Assembly (NCBI GenBank): GCA_016287245.1
Contig: JAEEWG010000027.1
Location: forward strand, 1 to 36,840
Direction: 5' to 3'
DNA length: 36,840 nucleotides
DNA from: Clostridia bacterium
GTDB lineage: Bacteria > Bacillota > Clostridia > Saccharofermentanales > Saccharofermentanaceae
Shown: positions 18,929 through 26,857 of the stretch, piece after piece
Position numbering within the stretch: position 1 is the stretch's first letter
How the letters are laid out: each line of letters opens with the position of its first letter
Program-made: the position numbers and the translations under genes
The notes under the pieces: generated by a model
The model's database searches: none
Seen by the model: only the letters and a program-made list of their open reading frames with translations
Told to the model about the DNA's origin: nothing

Positions 18929-19332
18929 CATGGGGTACGTGAGGGATTCCTTTTTCCCATGACCGATTTTTACTATTATCATGGGTTGTTTTACAGTTTG
19001 CATTTTCCCTTGACTGATTCTTCAAGCGATTTCATGGGAAAGCAAAGGATCGTGGATTTCCCATGTTGGATTTTTCAACTGTTTTCATGGGAAAGCAAAG
19101 GATCGTAAAATCCCCATGCCGTTCTAGTCATGGGGATTCTTTATCGCTTCATTTTCCCCATGCCCGAAAACAGAAAATCGGCCTGTTTTGATCATGGGAA
19201 AATCTGTTTTCTATGATTTCCCATGAAAATCTTCCCTATTTTTGGCATGGGCATTTTTGTTTTCCATAATTTCCCATGAAAACCATCACTTTTCTAGGGC
19301 ATGGGTTTTCGAGCTTCCCCGGACTCCCCATG
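18929..19332. repeat. Array of eight spaced palindromes CATGGG-N21-CCCATG
   Basis: This fills most of the 669-base gap between two convergent genes, and I see no coding sequence in it. CATGGG begins at 18929, 18980, 19033, 19086, 19129, 19193, 19246 and 19300. Each is followed by CCCATG (CCCTTG in unit 2) ending at 18961, 19012, 19065, 19118, 19162, 19225, 19278 and 19332. Every unit is thus 33 bp, except 34 in unit 5. The gaps between units are 18, 20, 20, 10, 30, 20 and 21 bp, and the mean period is 53 bp. The half-sites extend to about TCATGGGAAA and TTTCCCATGA. The interior is not conserved except in units 3 and 4. The arms could also pair as RNA hairpins in either of two registers. Function unknown. 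Confidence 0.88.
19030..19106. repeat. Exact 24-bp direct repeat within the palindrome array
   Basis: Bases 19030-19053 and 19083-19106 are identical over 24 positions, covering a CATGGG half-site and the following AAAGCAAAGGATCGT. The copies are 53 bp apart, which suggests that unit 4 or 3 arose by duplication of a whole period. Confidence 0.9.
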
Positions 19333-19396
19333 AGTCTAGAGAATCTTATCCGAAATCTCACAAGTTTCCCCGCCTCTTCGCCAGTCTTTTCCGAAC

Positions 19397-19454
19397 GAAA
19401 AAAACCTTCCCGCACCTCCGCCGAAGCATTCTCCGGAGACTGTACAAGGAAGGT
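19397..19454 (-). terminator. Intrinsic terminator of the cyclophilin gene
   Basis: Minus-strand ACCTTCC (19454-19448) pairs with GGAAGGT (19410-19404), with an inner CTCCG/CGGAG stem, followed by seven T. It is 30 bases after the stop codon. Confidence 0.88.
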
Positions 19455-19483
19455 CTTCTATTCTTCAATAAAACAAACGAATA

Positions 19484-19969
19484 TTACTTAACGACAGTCA
19501 CTTTCTTCATGCGCTGTTCCTTCAGCGGTCTGTCTGCTCTGTCCGTCGGTGTGGAAGCGATCTCGTCCACCACTTCGATACCTTCGATGATTCTACCGAA
19601 TGCCGCATAGTTGCCATCGAGGAACGGGCCGTCTTCGTGCATGATGAAGAACTGGGATCCTGCGGAGTTCGGGTCACCGGCTCTGGCCATGGAAAGGACT
19701 CCACGCTCGTGGGACAGGTCGTTCGGAACGCCGTTCGCTCTGAACTCGCCCTTGATGTGATGGCCCGGGCCACCCATGCCTGTACCAGTCGGGTCACCGC
19801 CCTGGATCATGAATCCGGAAATGACGCGGTGGAAGATAAGTCCGTCATAGAAGCCTTTCTCGATAAGATCTACGAAATTCTGTACACTGATCGGGGCCAC
19901 GTCCGGATAAAGTTCCAGCTTCATGATGCCGCCGTTTTCCATCTCAATAGTTACAATTGGATTTGCCAT
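19484..19969 (-). CDS. Cyclophilin-type peptidyl-prolyl cis-trans isomerase
   Basis: A 161-residue cytoplasmic isomerase of proline peptide bonds in protein folding; it has no signal peptide. Cyclophilin hallmarks are FHRVI with catalytic R49, FMIQGGDPTGTG with Q56, and the SAGSQFFI block around residue 106. The position of the cyclosporin-contact tryptophan is Leu (FLDGN), as in many bacterial members. I chose ATG 19969 (MANPIV): GGAG lies 8 bases before it, while the earlier ATG at 19975 is only 2 bases from GGAG. Length and motifs match the short single-domain PpiB type. It follows truA but has its own promoter and terminator. Confidence 0.94.
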   Translation of the reverse strand: MANPIVTIEMENGGIMKLELYPDVAPISVQNFVDLIEKGFYDGLIFHRVISGFMIQGGDPTGTGMGGPGHHIKGEFRANGVPNDLSHERGVLSMARAGDPNSAGSQFFIMHEDGPFLDGNYAAFGRIIEGIEVVDEIASTPTDRADRPLKEQRMKKVTVVK

Positions 19970-20025
19970 TGTCATATCTCCTTCAATAGTTGTCTTGGAT
20001 CTAAGTTATATGGATCACTTACTTG

Positions 20026-20054
20026 ATAGTACGGGAAAAGACCCGATTTGGCAA
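20026..20054 (-). promoter_or_regulatory. Promoter of the cyclophilin gene
   Basis: Minus-strand TTGCCA (20054-20049), a 17-base spacer and TACTAT (20031-20026). The spacer contains a CGGG-TCTTTT-CCCG inverted repeat. It starts just after the truA stop codon. Confidence 0.65.
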
Positions 20055-20077
20055 GAATCCTGTTCTGCGCGAACTAT

Positions 20078-20866
20078 TTACCACGAAAGATCATCGTAGA
20101 AAACTTCTTCCAAAGTGAGTCCCTTTGCCGGCATCGTCTTTCCGGCCTCTTTGCGGACCCCTTCGCCCGTCAGAAGTTTTTCGATCTCAGTTCGGGTCAT
20201 CTTCCCCTGGCCGACATAGACAAGCGTCCCCGCCATGATCCTTACCATGTTGTATAGAAAAGACTCGCCGATGACGGTGATCTCGACAAGGTCGGGATCC
20301 GCAGCGTTCCTTCTTACATATACATCCTTCATGGTGCGGATCGGGGTGATGTCCGGGCCGCCCTGAGCGCGGAATGCAGAAAAGTCATGGGTGCCGATAA
20401 AAGCAGCGGCCGCGTCGTTCATCGCTTCCACATCCAGGGCTCCGGGCACGAAAGCCTCGGTCCTTCTGTTCACGGCAGACGGCACCTTCGCGTTTCTTAC
20501 ACGATAGCAGTATCGCTTGCCCTTGCTGTTGAATCGCGCGTGGAAAGACTCCGGAACTTCCTTTGCCGCAAGCACGACAAGATCATCATCGAGGACCGCG
20601 TGTAATGCCAGCGGGATCTTGTCAGCCGGGATCGGGAAAGGAACGTCCACATGGGATACATGACCCTTCGCATGGACGCCGGAGTCCGTCCGGCTGCAGC
20701 CGTAAATACGGCAAAAGCGCCCGTACACCTTCTCCACTGCTTCTTCCAGTGTCTGCTGTACGGAGCGCCCGTTATCCTGTCTTTGGAAACCGACGAAGTC
20801 GGTCCCGTCATATTCCGTGAGCAAAGCGATGCGGATATCCGCAGGGTTTCTGCCTTCCTCACTCAT
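20078..20866 (-). CDS. truA: tRNA pseudouridine synthase A
   Basis: It converts uridines at positions 38-40 of the tRNA anticodon arm to pseudouridine. The 262-residue protein has catalytic D61 in the CSRTDSGVHAKG block and a C-terminal FLYNMVRIMAGTLVYVG segment, both typical of TruA. The gene starts 4 bases after the ROK kinase stop, so it is co-transcribed. In many Firmicutes truA directly follows ecfT in this cluster and precedes rplM-rpsI; here a ROK gene is interposed and rplM-rpsI do not follow. Identification is secure. Confidence 0.95.
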   Translation of the reverse strand: MSEEGRNPADIRIALLTEYDGTDFVGFQRQDNGRSVQQTLEEAVEKVYGRFCRIYGCSRTDSGVHAKGHVSHVDVPFPIPADKIPLALHAVLDDDLVVLAAKEVPESFHARFNSKGKRYCYRVRNAKVPSAVNRRTEAFVPGALDVEAMNDAAAAFIGTHDFSAFRAQGGPDITPIRTMKDVYVRRNAADPDLVEITVIGESFLYNMVRIMAGTLVYVGQGKMTRTEIEKLLTGEGVRKEAGKTMPAKGLTLEEVFYDDLSW

Positions 20867-20870
20867 TTTC

Positions 20871-21848
20871 TTAACCCTGGATCTTGTCGTCGAAGCAGGC
20901 CTTACCCATCATGGCGGCACCGACGATACCGGCATCGTTGCCCATCTTGGCCACACGGATCTCGGTCTTTCTAACGCCCGGGCCGAAGAAAGGCTTGCTC
21001 ATGGTCTTCTCGCGGAGCGGGATCATCAGCGGATCGCCTTCATTGCAGACACCGCCGCCGATCAGAAGAACTTCCGGCATGAATGTGTTGATCGCATTGG
21101 CCAGACCTTCGGAAAGGTAGTCGATATATGTATCTACAACATTCGCGGAGACCTCGTCGCCGGCTCTCATACCGTCGAAGGCAATTCTTGCATTGGCCTG
21201 TCCGCCGTTTTCCTCGATCAGTTTACCGAGGATGGAAGTCGGGTTTGCCTGCGCAGCTTCTTCTGTCATTCTGGCCAGCGCAGAAGCGGAGCCATATGCC
21301 TCGAAGCAGCCCTTGCGTCCGCAGGAGCACTGCTGTCCATTGACCATGATGACGTGATGTCCGAATTCAGAACCTGCCTGGTTGAATCCGGAGAAAATAC
21401 GGTTGTTGATGATAACGCCGCATCCGATACCTGTACCGAGCGTGATCGTTACTGAATCCGCCACATCTGCCGCCGCACCGGAAACGCTCTCCGCCATAGC
21501 TGCGCAGTTGGCGTCATTGTCAATATATACCGGAAGGTCGATGACCTCACGGATGATCTTTCTCATTGGTGCATTCACGAAAGGAAGATTGGTCGCATAG
21601 ACCAGTGTGCCTGCCTTGTTGTCCGGGGTTCCCGGTGATCCGATACCGATCGCAGATACATCGGACTCGGAAATGCCGGCCTCTTCGATGGCCTTCTTTG
21701 CCAGTTTTCCCATGTCTGTGATGATCTCTTCCATTGCACGGTCCGCATTCGTCTTAATGCTGACCTTATTCAGAAGTTCACCCTTTTCGGATACAACGCC
21801 GGCCTTGATATTCGTGCCGCCCAGATCGATTCCTACATAATATGCCAT
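20871..21848 (-). CDS. ROK-family sugar kinase (glucokinase-like)
   Basis: A 325-residue cytoplasmic kinase that phosphorylates a hexose, most likely glucose, with ATP. It shows the N-terminal phosphate motif DLGGTN (8-13), catalytic D112 in IDNDAN, ITLGTGIGCG (135-144), and the ROK zinc site with H164 and C174, C176, C181 in CSCGRKGCFEAYGS. It has no helix-turn-helix domain, so it is a kinase and not a ROK repressor. The start ATG 21848 follows GAGGAG. It sits between ecfT (47-base gap) and truA (4-base gap), an unusual place for a glycolytic kinase. GlcK of Firmicutes is the closest functional guess, but ManNAc or fructose kinases of the same family cannot be excluded. Confidence 0.9.
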   Translation of the reverse strand: MAYYVGIDLGGTNIKAGVVSEKGELLNKVSIKTNADRAMEEIITDMGKLAKKAIEEAGISESDVSAIGIGSPGTPDNKAGTLVYATNLPFVNAPMRKIIREVIDLPVYIDNDANCAAMAESVSGAAADVADSVTITLGTGIGCGVIINNRIFSGFNQAGSEFGHHVIMVNGQQCSCGRKGCFEAYGSASALARMTEEAAQANPTSILGKLIEENGGQANARIAFDGMRAGDEVSANVVDTYIDYLSEGLANAINTFMPEVLLIGGGVCNEGDPLMIPLREKTMSKPFFGPGVRKTEIRVAKMGNDAGIVGAAMMGKACFDDKIQG

Positions 21849-21895
21849 TTCAAAACTCTCCTCATTCTTTTGAAATCCGCCACACGCGAATCATT

Positions 21896-22711
21896 TTACT
21901 TCAAATTCCATAAGAAATCTACCGCCAGCGGGATAAATGCGACGCAGGTCAGGACCAGCATCCACAGATAATCCGAAGCCTTCAGACGGAGCGGATGAAG
22001 CTTGGTCTTCCCGACTCCTCCCTGATAGCATCTGGCATCCATCGCCACCGCCAGTTCCTCCGCTCTTTTAAAAGCACTGACGAACAGCGGGACGAGTACA
22101 GTTACATATCCTTTTGCACGCTGGAACACGTTTCCGGTATCATACTCCGCACCACGGCTGGACTGCGCCTTCATGATCTTATCCGTCTCCTCGGCAAGCG
22201 TCGGAATAAAACGCAGTGCGATAGAGATAGTCATGGCCATCTCGTTGACCGGCACCTTAAAGACCTTGAGCGGGGATCCTAGAGCTTCCAGCGCATCTGC
22301 AAGTTTCAGCGGCGTCGTGGTCAGCGAAAGTAGAAGGCTTGTTGCCAGTATCAGAAGAAGCAGGCGGAATGCCAGCATAACAGCCTTTTCGAGGCCACCG
22401 CTCGTGACCTTCAGGATGCCCCAGCTCCATAGCGTATCGCCGGAACGGATCGTCAGGATATTGATCACGAAAATAAACATCATAATGAACACGATCGGCC
22501 GGACAGACCGCAGGATCTCGATCGGATTGAGTTTTGACAGCAGCGCCAGGAACAATATCACGGCAAAAGCAGAAATCATAGCGATTGGTGTATTTGCCAT
22601 AAAGAGCGCGCACATATAAAGGATAAACAGGATCACCTTCATGCGCGGATCGAGTTTATGCAGGACGGAATCTCCCTGTACATAACGTCCGATCGAAACA
22701 TCTTTCATCAT
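21896..22711 (-). CDS. ecfT: ECF transporter transmembrane (T) component
   Basis: A 271-residue integral membrane protein with about five or six helices that links the two ATPases to vitamin- or metal-binding S subunits. Hydrophobic segments appear near 27-60, 68-88, 105-130 and at the C-terminus. The two Ala/Ser-Arg-Gly-type coupling motifs are visible as SSRGAEY (about 184-190) and MDARCYQG (about 220-227). The start ATG overlaps the ATPase stop (ATGA), so translation is coupled. No S component is encoded nearby, consistent with a shared group II ECF module serving several substrate subunits elsewhere. Confidence 0.94.
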   Translation of the reverse strand: MMKDVSIGRYVQGDSVLHKLDPRMKVILFILYMCALFMANTPIAMISAFAVILFLALLSKLNPIEILRSVRPIVFIMMFIFVINILTIRSGDTLWSWGILKVTSGGLEKAVMLAFRLLLLILATSLLLSLTTTPLKLADALEALGSPLKVFKVPVNEMAMTISIALRFIPTLAEETDKIMKAQSSRGAEYDTGNVFQRAKGYVTVLVPLFVSAFKRAEELAVAMDARCYQGGVGKTKLHPLRLKASDYLWMLVLTCVAFIPLAVDFLWNLK

Positions 22712-24510
22712 GGGGCAGTCACCTCCCCATCAGACCCGAACACCAGATCCTGCGCCGCCTCTTTCACATCGAAAAGACACGCATCCACGTTCGGATGATC
22801 TTTCTTCAGATCGAGCATGGTCTGCATCAGGCAGGGCCGATCGAGCCTCATGCCGACAAAATCCGTATGCTCAGCGAAAAGTTCCTTCGGCGTGCCGAAG
22901 AACTCCTGTCTTCCCTTCTTCAGAACGAGGATACGGTCAGCGATCCTCGCCGCTTCGTCCATATCATGGGAGACCAGAACGATGGACTTGCCATTCGAAC
23001 GAAGGGTCTCGATATACCCGAAGATCTCCTTTTGTCCGGCAGGATCAAGACCGGCCGCCGGCTCGTCGAGGATGAGCACATCCGGATCCATGGCCAGGAT
23101 ACCGGCAAAAGCGACTCTTCGCTTCTGTCCGCCGGAAAGTTCAAACGGCGACCTTTTCAGCACATCGTCAGAAAGCCCTACAAGCGGCAGGGATTCGCGC
23201 ATCAATCGTTCGCACTTTTCCTCGTCATATCCCATTTTCTTCGGGCCGAACTGGATATCTTTTTCCACCGTCTCCTCGAAAAGCTGATATTCCGGATACT
23301 GGAAAAGCAGACCTACATGGCGGCGGATACGCTTGACGTCCGTGTTTTTGTCCGTGGTAATGTACTTCTTTTCCTCTTCATCCCAGATCTCGACCGTTCC
23401 TTCCGCAGGACGCAGGATACCATTCAGCTGGGAGATCAGCGTGGTCTTTCCCGAACCGCTGTGGCCGATGACCGCGACGATCTCTCCCTTTTTCACATCA
23501 AAACTGATCCCGGAGATCGTATTCTTTTCTTTCTTCTCATAACTGTAGGCGAGATCATTTACGCGCAGGACGACCTGATCCGGCACTTCGTGCGAAGGAA
23601 GCTCTTCCCTGGAGATCTTGGAAACATCTGCTTCCTTCAGGATCTCGTTGATCTTCTTCACCGCATTATTCTCTGAAGTAAAATCGCTCTGCTCCGGTTT
23701 GACACCACAGATCCTTCCCACCTCGTAAAGAAGCTCAGCCCATTTCGGCAGTTCAAGTCCGAGGCTGCGGATCGTGTCTACCTGAGAGAATACTTCCGGC
23801 GGTGTGCCGTGTAAGCGGATCTTTCCCTTCTCGAGGACGATGACTCTGTCCGCAAGATACGCTTCGTGCATGTCGTGCGTGATGTGCAGGACCGTGATCC
23901 CCTTGTCCTGACGCATTCTGGCGACCAGGTGCAAAAACTCATCTCTCGCCTTCGGGTCGAGCATCGATGTACTCTCATCGAGGATCAGAAGCTGCGGCTC
24001 CATGGCCAGAACGCCTGCGATCGCAAGTTTCTGCTTCTGTCCGCCGGACAGAGAAGACGGCTGCTTATCCGCCTTTTCGAGAAGTCCGACATATCCCAGT
24101 GCTTTTTCTACGCGCTGGGCGAGTTCCGGGAGCGGGACCGAAAGATTTTCCGGGCCGAATGCCACGTCTTCTTCCACCGTTGTACCGACGATCTGGTTAT
24201 CCGGATTCTGGAATACCATGCCGCAGTGGGAACGGATCTTCCAGAAATTCTCATCAGCATCCGCGGAGATCTCAAATACGGAGAGCTTTCCGGCATCCGG
24301 GGTCTCCAGAAGGTTGACCATCTTCGCCAGTGTGGACTTTCCGGAACCGTTTCGGCCGAGGATCGCCACATATTCGCCCTTTTTAATGGAAAAAGAAGCG
24401 TGATCCACTGCAACGACATTCTTTCCGGAATTGGTCGGATAAGAAAACAGAATATCTTCTGCCTCTACCGTGATCTTATATTCCGCTATGTCTCTTGCAT
24501 TTGGATCCAT
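22708..24510 (-). CDS. Fused EcfA1-EcfA2 energy-coupling ATPase
   Basis: A 600-residue cytoplasmic protein with two complete ABC ATPase domains that power ECF vitamin uptake. Domain 1 (about 10-245) has Walker A GRNGSGKST (52-60), the Q-loop FQNPDNQIV, LSGGQ (154-158) and Walker B LLILDE followed by STSMLDP, as in EcfA1. A charged linker of about 70 residues follows. Domain 2 (about 315-560) has GHSGSGKTT (349-357), FQYPEYQLFEETV, LSGGQ (458-462) and LILDEPAAGLDP, as in EcfA2. In most Firmicutes these are two adjacent genes at exactly this place after rplQ. The frame is intact across the linker. I start at ATG 24510 (GGAG 10 bases upstream); the only longer choice is a TTG at 24543 without a site. 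Confidence 0.93.
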   Translation of the reverse strand: MDPNARDIAEYKITVEAEDILFSYPTNSGKNVVAVDHASFSIKKGEYVAILGRNGSGKSTLAKMVNLLETPDAGKLSVFEISADADENFWKIRSHCGMVFQNPDNQIVGTTVEEDVAFGPENLSVPLPELAQRVEKALGYVGLLEKADKQPSSLSGGQKQKLAIAGVLAMEPQLLILDESTSMLDPKARDEFLHLVARMRQDKGITVLHITHDMHEAYLADRVIVLEKGKIRLHGTPPEVFSQVDTIRSLGLELPKWAELLYEVGRICGVKPEQSDFTSENNAVKKINEILKEADVSKISREELPSHEVPDQVVLRVNDLAYSYEKKEKNTISGISFDVKKGEIVAVIGHSGSGKTTLISQLNGILRPAEGTVEIWDEEEKKYITTDKNTDVKRIRRHVGLLFQYPEYQLFEETVEKDIQFGPKKMGYDEEKCERLMRESLPLVGLSDDVLKRSPFELSGGQKRRVAFAGILAMDPDVLILDEPAAGLDPAGQKEIFGYIETLRSNGKSIVLVSHDMDEAARIADRILVLKKGRQEFFGTPKELFAEHTDFVGMRLDRPCLMQTMLDLKKDHPNVDACLFDVKEAAQDLVFGSDGEVTAP

Positions 24511-24544
24511 GCTTCTTATTCTCCGATTTTCGATAATAGACAAA

Positions 24545-24575
24545 GTGACGGAAGGGAGATATGCCCATCCGTCAC
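24545..24575 (-). terminator. Weak terminator-like hairpin between rplQ and the ECF genes
   Basis: Minus-strand GTGACGGA (24575-24568) and TCCGTCAC (24552-24545) form an 8-bp stem followed only by TTTGTC. No promoter fits in the 35 bases before the ATPase start, so partial read-through into the ECF genes is likely. Confidence 0.5.
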
Positions 24576-24605
24576 CTTAATTTGTATCAAGATTTTCTCT
24601 GGGCC

Positions 24606-25172
24606 TTACTCAGCGAATGTGAGAAGAGCCATCTCAGAAGCGTCACCGCGACGTGTTCCGAGCTTTACGATCTTGGTGTAACCACCCTTGTGGTTAACGA
24701 GAGAAGGAGCGATCTCATCGTAAAGGATGTTTACCGGATCAACAACCTTGCCCTCAGCATCGTGGCTCTTTCTGAGCCAGTAAGCAGCATTCTTTCTAGC
24801 TGCGAGACGAGAAGGAGCGTCAACCTGAACGGTCTTCTTAGAAACTTCACGATCTACTACATCGTACTTCTTGCCGTTCTTGGAAGTCTTGGAAACCAGG
24901 ACCTTCATTCCCTTGCCATCCAGCTTCGCAGAGGAAACAGTAACTTCCTTTGTGGTGAAGTTATCTTTTTCACGAATGGCATCTGCGATCAGCTTGTCCA
25001 TGATCTTGCTAACTTCTTTTGCACGAGCAACTGTTGTAACAACGTGCTTCTTGTTCTCAGCAAGTGCCTTTCCGTCTTCTTTTACCGGGCAAACAACAAG
25101 GGATGTTGCCAGATTTCTTAAAATTGCGATACGCTGATCGCTTACTCTTCCTAATTTTCTGTAACCTGCCAT
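24606..25172 (-). CDS. rplQ: 50S ribosomal protein L17, enlarged form
   Basis: L17 of the large subunit, near the tunnel exit. The protein begins MAGYRKLGRVSDQR and ends with GGYTKIVKLGTRRGDASEMA, both diagnostic. At 188 residues it is far longer than the usual 112-130. Compared with B. subtilis L17 as I recall it, there are about 15 extra residues near 28-42 and about 50 near 71-120. The second block is rich in Lys, Val and Thr and lies in the middle of the fold, unlike the C-terminal extensions of actinobacterial L17. The start ATG follows AGGAGG. It follows rpoA by 54 bases, as in the standard alpha operon. Confidence 0.95.
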   Translation of the reverse strand: MAGYRKLGRVSDQRIAILRNLATSLVVCPVKEDGKALAENKKHVVTTVARAKEVSKIMDKLIADAIREKDNFTTKEVTVSSAKLDGKGMKVLVSKTSKNGKKYDVVDREVSKKTVQVDAPSRLAARKNAAYWLRKSHDAEGKVVDPVNILYDEIAPSLVNHKGGYTKIVKLGTRRGDASEMALLTFAE

Positions 25173-25226
25173 GGGTTAATACCTCCTGTATATTTCAAAT
25201 ATCCTAGCTGACCCGCGAGCCGCTAT

Positions 25227-26180
25227 TTAGTCCTCGACATCTGCGAGAGACAGATCCATATCCTCGAGCTTCTGGATAACTTCTTCCAGAGACTTCTTAC
25301 CGAGGTTACGGACTTTCATCATTTCGTCTTCCGACTTAGCCACCAGATCACCGATCGTGTTGATACCTGCACGCTTCAGGCAGTTGTAGGTACGAACGGA
25401 GAAATCCAGATCTTCGATAACGATATCGTGCGTAGAGTTCTTGCTTGTAGAATCATCGGAATCACGGAAGCTCGGACCATTGGTCACATCCGTGAGAGCG
25501 GTGAACAGGCCAAGGTGCTCACGCAGGATAGCTGCAGCGGAAGAAAGAGCTTCATCTACCTTAATGGTAGCGTCTGTCCAAACTTCCAGTGTAAGGCTGT
25601 CAAAGTCTGTTCTCTCACCGACACGTGTGTTCTCGATTCTGTAGTTCGCCTTCTTTACCGGAGTAAAGATGGAGTCGATCGCGATCACACCGATCGTCTG
25701 TGTCGCAGGCTTGTTCTGATCTGCTGTCGCATAGCCGCGGCCCTTGCTGATCGTCAGTTCGATGAAGAGACGTCCTGCACCGTTCATTGTCGCGATGACA
25801 TGATCCGGATTCATGATCTCTACTTCTTCATCATGAACGATATCGCCGGCCGTTACTACACCGGTCTTGCCCTCATCCATGCTGATGTAGACTGTCTTCG
25901 GTGTATCCACATGAAGCTTAGCGCGGATGCCCTTAACGTTGAGGATGATCTCTGTCATGTCCTCGATAACGCCCGGGATCGTGGAAAACTCGTGGTAAAC
26001 ACCCTCTACACGGATGGATGTTACGGCTGCGCCCGACAAGGAAGAAAGAAGCACACGACGAAGGGAGTTACCCAGTGTCGTACCGTAGCCACGCTCGAGA
26101 GGAGCAACTACATACTTACCGTAGGAGCTGTCTTCGTTAACTTCCACACACTCAATTGTTGGCTTCATAATTTCAATCAT
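25227..26180 (-). CDS. rpoA: DNA-directed RNA polymerase subunit alpha
   Basis: The 317-residue alpha subunit nucleates RNA polymerase assembly and contacts promoter UP elements and activators. The N-terminal dimerisation domain holds APLERGYGTTLGNSLRRVLLSSL (in two parts, residues about 27-49). The C-terminal domain carries the helix-hairpin-helix-like LKRAGINTIGDLV and KSLEEVIQKL. The start ATG 26180 has AGGAGG 7 bases upstream. The length is normal. It lies between rpsD and rplQ, as expected. Confidence 0.97.
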   Translation of the reverse strand: MIEIMKPTIECVEVNEDSSYGKYVVAPLERGYGTTLGNSLRRVLLSSLSGAAVTSIRVEGVYHEFSTIPGVIEDMTEIILNVKGIRAKLHVDTPKTVYISMDEGKTGVVTAGDIVHDEEVEIMNPDHVIATMNGAGRLFIELTISKGRGYATADQNKPATQTIGVIAIDSIFTPVKKANYRIENTRVGERTDFDSLTLEVWTDATIKVDEALSSAAAILREHLGLFTALTDVTNGPSFRDSDDSTSKNSTHDIVIEDLDFSVRTYNCLKRAGINTIGDLVAKSEDEMMKVRNLGKKSLEEVIQKLEDMDLSLADVED

Positions 26181-26222
26181 TGTTTATCCTCCTAGCAATT
26201 CATGCAATGCGGGCGGTTTCGA

Positions 26223-26840
26223 TTACTTGGAATACAACTCGACGATGAGTGTCTCCTTAACCTCGAGATCAACATCCTCACGAGCCGGCTCTCTTACGAT
26301 AGAACCAGTCAGTGTCTCTTCATTGAAAGACAGCCATGCCGGTACCGGACGGGAGTTGGAAAGTGTCTCGAACTTCGGAGACTTTCTGGATGTCTCCTTA
26401 ACAGCAATCGTATCACCAACCTTCAATGTCATGGAAGGGATATTCGCCTTCTTGCCATTGAGCAGGAAATGACCGTGTGTTACAAGCTGCCGAGCTTCAT
26501 TTCTGGAAGAAGCCAGACCAAGACGATATACGACATTGTCGAAACGGAGTTCGAGGAGCTCAAGGAGCTTCTCACCGGTCTTACCCTGCTTACGCTCAGC
26601 ACGTGCATAGGTAAGTCTGAACTGCTTCTCAAGTACGCCGTAGAAACGCTTTGTCTTCTGCTTCTCACGAAGCTGTACACCATATTCTGAAATCTTTTTT
26701 CTGCCCTGACCATGCTGACCCGGAGCGGCACTCTTCTTAGCAAGTGCGCACTTCGCGGAATAGCATCTCTCACCCTTGAGGAAGAGCTTGTCTCCTTCTC
26801 TGCGGCAGAGACGGCAGGTTCCTTCTGTATATCTAGCCAT
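26223..26840 (-). CDS. rpsD: 30S ribosomal protein S4, zinc-binding form
   Basis: S4 is a primary 16S rRNA binder that starts small-subunit assembly and in several bacteria represses its own operon. The 205-residue protein has a Cys4 zinc site (C9, C12, C26, C31) and the S4 domain with [18 protein letters not shown]. It lies between rpsK and rpoA. Being in the same transcript as rpsM, it is a candidate ligand for the structured leader before rpsM. Confidence 0.97.
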   Translation of the reverse strand: MARYTEGTCRLCRREGDKLFLKGERCYSAKCALAKKSAAPGQHGQGRKKISEYGVQLREKQKTKRFYGVLEKQFRLTYARAERKQGKTGEKLLELLELRFDNVVYRLGLASSRNEARQLVTHGHFLLNGKKANIPSMTLKVGDTIAVKETSRKSPKFETLSNSRPVPAWLSFNEETLTGSIVREPAREDVDLEVKETLIVELYSK

Positions 26841-26857
26841 TCTCTATACCTCCGAAC

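Noticed and set aside
18908..19108. Open frame of about 66 codons through the palindrome array
   Set aside because: No ribosome binding site, and its apparent sequence repeats come from the palindromic DNA; non-coding is more likely.
18929..19332. CRISPR array
   Set aside because: The repeats are short palindromic half-sites with variable interiors, not long identical repeats separated by unique spacers, and no cas genes are present in the window.
24511..24543. Upstream extension of the ECF ATPase to 24543
   Set aside because: The extra start is a TTG with no ribosome binding site and lies against a hairpin; ATG 24510 has GGAG upstream.
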